Below are positions 1 through 6,513 of a stretch of 6,513 nucleotides of DNA, piece after piece. Within the stretch, counting starts at the first letter, position 1; each line of letters begins with the position of its first letter. The stretch comes from an uncultured Lachnospiraceae bacterium (lineage in GTDB: Bacteria; Bacillota; Clostridia; Lachnospirales; Lachnospiraceae). The stretch spans positions 1-6,513 of the forward strand of contig CANQQN010000105.1 in assembly GCA_947625995.1 (NCBI GenBank). Reading direction: 5' to 3'. The notes beneath the pieces are model-generated. The model was given only the letters and a program-made list of their open reading frames with translations, was not told the DNA's origin and did no database searches. The position numbers and the translations under genes are program-made.

Positions 1-1282
1 CGGAAAGATCGAAATAACCGGTGCCGGTAAGTCCGAACAGAATGGTCTTTGCCTCGCCGGTCTCTTTACACTTTAACGCCTCATCGATGGCTACGCGGAT
101 GGCGTGGGCGCTCTCCGGAGCGGGAAGGGTGCCCTCTACCCGTGAGAACATGGTCGCCGCGTCAAATACAGAAGTCTGTTCCACTGCCCTTGCCTCGTCC
201 AGATAACCGTCATGATAAAGCTGAGACAGGATAGGGCTCATGCCGTGGTAGCGAAGTCCGCCCGCGTGGCTGGGGGAAGGAATAAAGGTTGCGCCAAGCG
301 TGTACATCTTGGCCAGCGGCGTCACCTTGCCGGTGTCGCAGAAATCGTACGCGAAACGGCCCCTTGTCAGCGACGGGCAGGAAGCAGGCTCCACCGCGAT
401 AAAATGCGGCGCTTTCTTGCCGGCCAGCTTATCCGCCATAAAAGGAGCCATCAGGCCGCCCAGATTGGAACCGCCGCCGGCGCATCCGATGACGATATCC
501 GGATAGGCGTCCACCTTCTCCATGGCAAGCTTCGCCTCCTGTCCGATAATGGACTGATGCAGGAGCACCTGATTAAGCACGCTGCCCAGTACATAACGGT
601 AACCTTCGGTGGTAACCGCCACCTCAACCGCCTCGGAAATAGCCGTGCCCAGACTGCCCGTGGAATTCGGGAAATCCTTGTTCATCTGGCGGCCCACCTG
701 CGTGGTGTCGGAGGGGGAGGGGATCACGCTTGCGCCATAGGTCTCCATTACCGCCTTGCGGTAAGGCTTCTGTTCGGCGCTGCATTTCACCATGTAAACT
801 TTACAGTCAAGGCCGAAATATCCTGTAGCCATGGAAAGAGCCGTGCCCCACTGGCCGGCGCCGGTCTCTGTGGTCACGCCCTTCAAACCCTGCTTCTTAG
901 CATAGTAAGCCTGCGCAATGGCGCTGTTCAGCTTGTGGCTGCCGGAAGTATTACCGCCCTCATATTTATAGTAGATCTTAGCAGGCGTATCCAGCGCCTT
1001 TTCAAGAAAATAGGCTCTTACCAGCGGTGAAGGCCGGTACATCCGGTAGAAATCCAGAACCTCGTCGGGAATCTCGATAAACCGGTCCGTGGTGTTCAAT
1101 TCCTGCTTTGCAAGCTCTGTACAAAATACCGGGGACAGATCGTCCACCGTCACAGGCTGCAAAGTACCGGGATTTAAAATCGGACAGTGGTCCGTCTTCA
1201 TGTCCGCCCGGACATTATACCATTTCTCGGGGATCTCCGACTCGCTCAATATGATCTTGTAGGGATCTGTTTTACTGCTCAT
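1..1282 (-). CDS. trpB: TrpB2-type tryptophan synthase beta-like PLP enzyme (3' end cut by window)
   Basis: This is a fold-type II pyridoxal-phosphate enzyme of the TrpB2 subfamily, which makes L-tryptophan from indole and a serine-type donor in the cytoplasm. I read 427 codons from ATG 1282 to the window edge without a stop. Landmarks in order are: the N-terminal block with EKWYN (residues 19-23), which is typical of the longer TrpB2 form; YRPSPL before the active site; GGNTSGSHKLN with the cofactor lysine K117; TETGAGQWG with the catalytic glutamate E139 (TrpB1 enzymes have QHG here); the phosphate-binding GGGSN loop at 269-273; HAGGLRYHG; and GLTGTGYFD near the end. T419 stands where classical TrpB has the serine that contacts the pyridine nitrogen. 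Members are roughly 450 residues long, so only about 20-30 residues should be missing. The start is supported by an AGAGAGG element 11 bases upstream. No trpA or other trp gene is visible, so a role as an indole-salvaging or TrpA-independent enzyme is possible but unproven. Confidence 0.95.
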   Translation of the reverse strand, partial: MSSKTDPYKIILSESEIPEKWYNVRADMKTDHCPILNPGTLQPVTVDDLSPVFCTELAKQELNTTDRFIEIPDEVLDFYRMYRPSPLVRAYFLEKALDTPAKIYYKYEGGNTSGSHKLNSAIAQAYYAKKQGLKGVTTETGAGQWGTALSMATGYFGLDCKVYMVKCSAEQKPYRKAVMETYGASVIPSPSDTTQVGRQMNKDFPNSTGSLGTAISEAVEVAVTTEGYRYVLGSVLNQVLLHQSIIGQEAKLAMEKVDAYPDIVIGCAGGGSNLGGLMAPFMADKLAGKKAPHFIAVEPASCPSLTRGRFAYDFCDTGKVTPLAKMYTLGATFIPSPSHAGGLRYHGMSPILSQLYHDGYLDEARAVEQTSVFDAATMFSRVEGTLPAPESAHAIRVAIDEALKCKETGEAKTILFGLTGTGYFDLS

Positions 1283-1284
1283 GT

Positions 1285-1294
1285 GCGTATACGC
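1285..1294. repeat. Perfect 10-bp palindrome beside the trpB start codon
   Basis: GCGTATACGC reads identically on both strands and lies between the ribosome binding site and the trpB ATG, ending three bases before the start codon. It could be a small operator or chance. With no loop it cannot form a useful RNA hairpin within a single molecule. Confidence 0.5.
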
Positions 1295-1301
1295 CTCTCT
1301 T
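1295..1301 (-). promoter_or_regulatory. Ribosome binding site of trpB
   Basis: The minus strand reads AGAGAGG about 11 bases before ATG 1282. The match to the Shine-Dalgarno consensus is moderate and the spacing is on the long side. No better candidate exists before this start, and no competing in-frame upstream start has one. Confidence 0.6.
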
Positions 1302-1308
1302 TCTTTCC

Positions 1309-1337
1309 ATTATAATTTAATATTTTACCACACTGAA
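1309..1337 (-). promoter_or_regulatory. Putative sigma-A promoter of trpB
   Basis: The minus strand has a perfect -10 hexamer, TATAAT, at 1314-1309. Seventeen bases upstream is a weak -35 candidate, TTCAGT (1337-1332), with three of six consensus matches. The spacer is AT-rich. Transcription would start near 1302, leaving a leader of about 20 bases. That is too short for a T-box or an attenuator, so any regulation would act on initiation. The site lies just beyond the rpoC terminator, as expected for an independent unit. Confidence 0.7.
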
Positions 1338-1342
1338 GTGTG
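1329..1342. promoter_or_regulatory. Inverted repeat overlapping the trpB -35 region, possible operator
   Basis: CACACTGAAGTGTG consists of 6-base arms CACACT/AGTGTG around a 2-base centre. It covers the presumed -35 hexamer at 1332-1337, the classical position for a repressor operator. The 2-base centre is too small for an RNA hairpin loop without opening the stem, which favours a protein-binding site over a terminator. The binding protein cannot be named from this window. Confidence 0.45.
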
Positions 1343-1353
1343 AATTTCAATCA

Positions 1354-1401
1354 CAAAAACACAAAAGGAAGCGCCGCGGGATCTCATCCCGCAACACTTC
1401 C
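1354..1401 (-). terminator. Rho-independent terminator of the rpoBC transcript
   Basis: Eleven bases after the rpoC stop codon the minus strand forms a 16-base-pair stem (1401-1386 with 1382-1367) around a 3-base loop. All positions pair and three of the pairs are G-U wobbles. The lower part is GGAAG/CTTCC and the upper part GCGGGAT/ATCCCGC. It is followed directly by the U-rich run TTTTGTGTTTTTG (1366-1354). It should end transcription of rpoBC and insulate the trpB-like gene. Confidence 0.93.
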
Positions 1402-1412
1402 TCTGTGATTCT

Positions 1413-5387
<3,975 letters not shown>

Positions 5388-5395
5388 CTACGACA

Positions 5396-5402
5396 CTCCT
5401 TT
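5396..5402 (-). promoter_or_regulatory. Ribosome binding site of rpoC
   Basis: The minus strand reads AAAGGAG with 8 bases to ATG 5387, in the 30-base gap after the rpoB stop. This strong site fixes the start upstream of the acidic extension and argues against a start at the conserved core near residue 134. Confidence 0.9.
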
Positions 5403-5417
5403 CCACTGAGCGTTTAT

Positions 5418-6446
5418 TTAAAAATCATCTGTGTCCGCGGTGATCGCCTCAAGTATTGCCGCCTCATCCGGCTCGATCTCATCCTCATCCTCTTCTTCAA
5501 TATCGATGAGCTCTTCATTCTCGTCGAATTCCTGCTGGGTAAATCCGCGGTCGCCGTAGGATTCTTCCTCCTCATAGCGGAAATTCTTGTCGCCCTCGAT
5601 AATAGAATTCAGGTCGGTCTCACCGTAATCAATGGTCTCCATGATCTCAACCTCAGTCTGATCCTCCTTGAGCACCCGTACGTCAAGTCCGAGAGACTGC
5701 AGTTCCTTCAAAAGCACCTTGAAGGACTCAGGAATACCCGGCTCAGGGATATTGTCGCCCTTGATGATCGCCTCGTAGGTCTTCACACGGCCTACCACAT
5801 CGTCGGATTTCACAGTCAGGATCTCCTGCAGCGTATAGGAAGCGCCGTACGCCTCCAGCGCCCAAACCTCCATCTCACCGAAACGCTGGCCGCCGAACTG
5901 GGCTTTGCCGCCCAGAGGCTGCTGGGTCACCAGTGAGTAAGGGCCTGTGGAACGGGCATGAATCTTATCATCCACCAGATGATGCAGCTTCAGGTAGTGC
6001 ATATGCCCGATGGTGACCGGACCGTCAAAATATTCGCCGGTACGGCCGTCCCGCAGACGCACCTTGCCGTCCCTTGAAATAGGAACGCCCTTCCACAACT
6101 CCCGGTGGGCCTTATTTTTATCCAGATAATCCAGCACTTCCGGAAGGAGGGAATCTCCGTGCTTCGCCACAAACTCCTCCCACTCCAGATTGACATAGTC
6201 GTTTGCCAGATCCAGCGTGTCCATGATATCTGTCTCGTCCGCGCCGTCAAACACAGGGGTCGCCACATTAAACCCAAGGGCCTTTGCCGCCAGCGACAAA
6301 TGGATCTCCAGTACCTGTCCGATATTCATACGGGAAGGCACGCCCAGAGGGTTCAGCACGATATCCAGCGGTCTGCCGTTTGGCAGATACGGCATATCCT
6401 CCACGGGAAGCACCCGGGAAACAACACCCTTGTTGCCGTGACGTCC
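5418..6446 (-). CDS. rpoB: DNA-directed RNA polymerase subunit beta, C-terminal part (5' part absent)
   Basis: The last 342 residues of the beta subunit are present, ending with TAA at 5418. The readable part opens with GRHGNKGVVSRVLPVEDMPY, a highly conserved beta segment near the active centre. LNPLGVPSRMNIGQ and the conserved block KIHARSTGPYSL...EMEVWALEAYGA (residues 161-202 of the fragment) follow. This block belongs to the region where beta meets beta'. The last 54 residues form an acidic tail with about 25 Asp/Glu, ending TADTDDF. A GTG at 6413 is not a real start, because conserved RpoB residues precede it. The expected sequence before GRHGNK (a GDKMA-type motif and the preceding strand) is missing, so the gene appears interrupted at about 6446. 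The missing N-terminal two-thirds would include the rifampicin-binding region. rpoC follows after 30 bases. Confidence 0.97.
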   Translation of the reverse strand, partial: GRHGNKGVVSRVLPVEDMPYLPNGRPLDIVLNPLGVPSRMNIGQVLEIHLSLAAKALGFNVATPVFDGADETDIMDTLDLANDYVNLEWEEFVAKHGDSLLPEVLDYLDKNKAHRELWKGVPISRDGKVRLRDGRTGEYFDGPVTIGHMHYLKLHHLVDDKIHARSTGPYSLVTQQPLGGKAQFGGQRFGEMEVWALEAYGASYTLQEILTVKSDDVVGRVKTYEAIIKGDNIPEPGIPESFKVLLKELQSLGLDVRVLKEDQTEVEIMETIDYGETDLNSIIEGDKNFRYEEEESYGDRGFTQQEFDENEELIDIEEEDEDEIEPDEAAILEAITADTDDF

Positions 6447-6513
6447 GCCACCTTCACCGTGTTGATGTATTTCCCAAGCCGGATGATCGTGCAGTAGTCC
6501 GCGGACTCCTTGA
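6439..6513 (-). other. Non-rpoB sequence at window edge, resembling a sugar/nucleoside ABC transporter ATPase
   Basis: In the RpoB frame the bases before GRHGNK translate to sequence unlike RpoB. The frame one base over reads ADYCTIIRLGKYINTVK followed by VADVT, with no stop to the window edge. This resembles the segment after the H-loop in ATPases of simple-sugar and nucleoside importers, where a pattern such as 'ADRxTVLRxGKxIxTV...T' is common. Both readings share the bases GGACGTCACGGC, giving ADVTA in one frame and GRHG in the other. A join through this short common word would explain the picture. The family assignment is from memory on about 25 residues and is tentative. That the sequence is not RpoB is considerably firmer. 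Confidence 0.5.

Noticed and set aside
212..1030. A 272-codon open frame on the plus strand
   Set aside because: It lies entirely antisense to the TrpB-like gene, whose catalytic motifs are intact on the minus strand. The product is Arg/His-rich shadow sequence.
1283..1412. A T-box, trp attenuator or small RNA in the gap between rpoC and trpB
   Set aside because: The only strong hairpin is the rpoC terminator, which lies upstream of the TATAAT box. The predicted leader is about 20 bases, with no Trp-codon peptide.
6411..6413. GTG as a start codon for a separate 331-residue rpoB-like protein
   Set aside because: Conserved RpoB residues GRHGNKGVVSR are encoded in frame directly before it, so it is an internal valine codon.

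Overview
The window reads as bacterial chromosome with all genes on the minus strand. The RNA polymerase sequences look like those of Clostridia and most resemble Lachnospiraceae. The reasons are the uninterrupted trigger loop of RpoC, the RpoC core start of the type YQPxTFxSIxIGLASPEKIREWSRGEV, and the acidic RpoB tail ending in TDDF. This placement rests on recalled family features, not on a database search. GC content is moderate and coding density is high.

In the direction of transcription (right to left) the layout is as follows. First comes a short stretch at the right edge (about 6447-6513) that does not read as RpoB in any frame. It resembles a piece of a simple-sugar/nucleoside ABC transporter ATPase. 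Next is the 3' part of rpoB (6446-5418), then a 30-bp gap carrying a good ribosome binding site, then the complete rpoC (5387-1413). A strong intrinsic terminator (1401-1354) follows, then a short promoter region with a palindrome over the -35 position. Last is a TrpB2-type tryptophan synthase beta-like gene (1282 to beyond position 1) that lacks only its extreme 3' end. There is no gene-free stretch longer than about 130 bases.

rpoB and rpoC encode the two large subunits that together form the polymerase active centre, and their spacing indicates one transcript. The TrpB-like enzyme appears to be a separate unit with its own promoter, shielded from rpoBC by the terminator. The rpsL-rpsG-fusA genes that often follow rpoC in Firmicutes are not seen here.

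The two points most worth attention are (1) an acidic, repeat-built N-terminal extension of about 133 residues on RpoC, placed where it would lie close to the acidic RpoB C-terminal tail in the enzyme, and (2) the abrupt loss of RpoB identity at the right edge, which looks like a chimeric junction through a short shared sequence. I found no phage, transposon, CRISPR or defence system.
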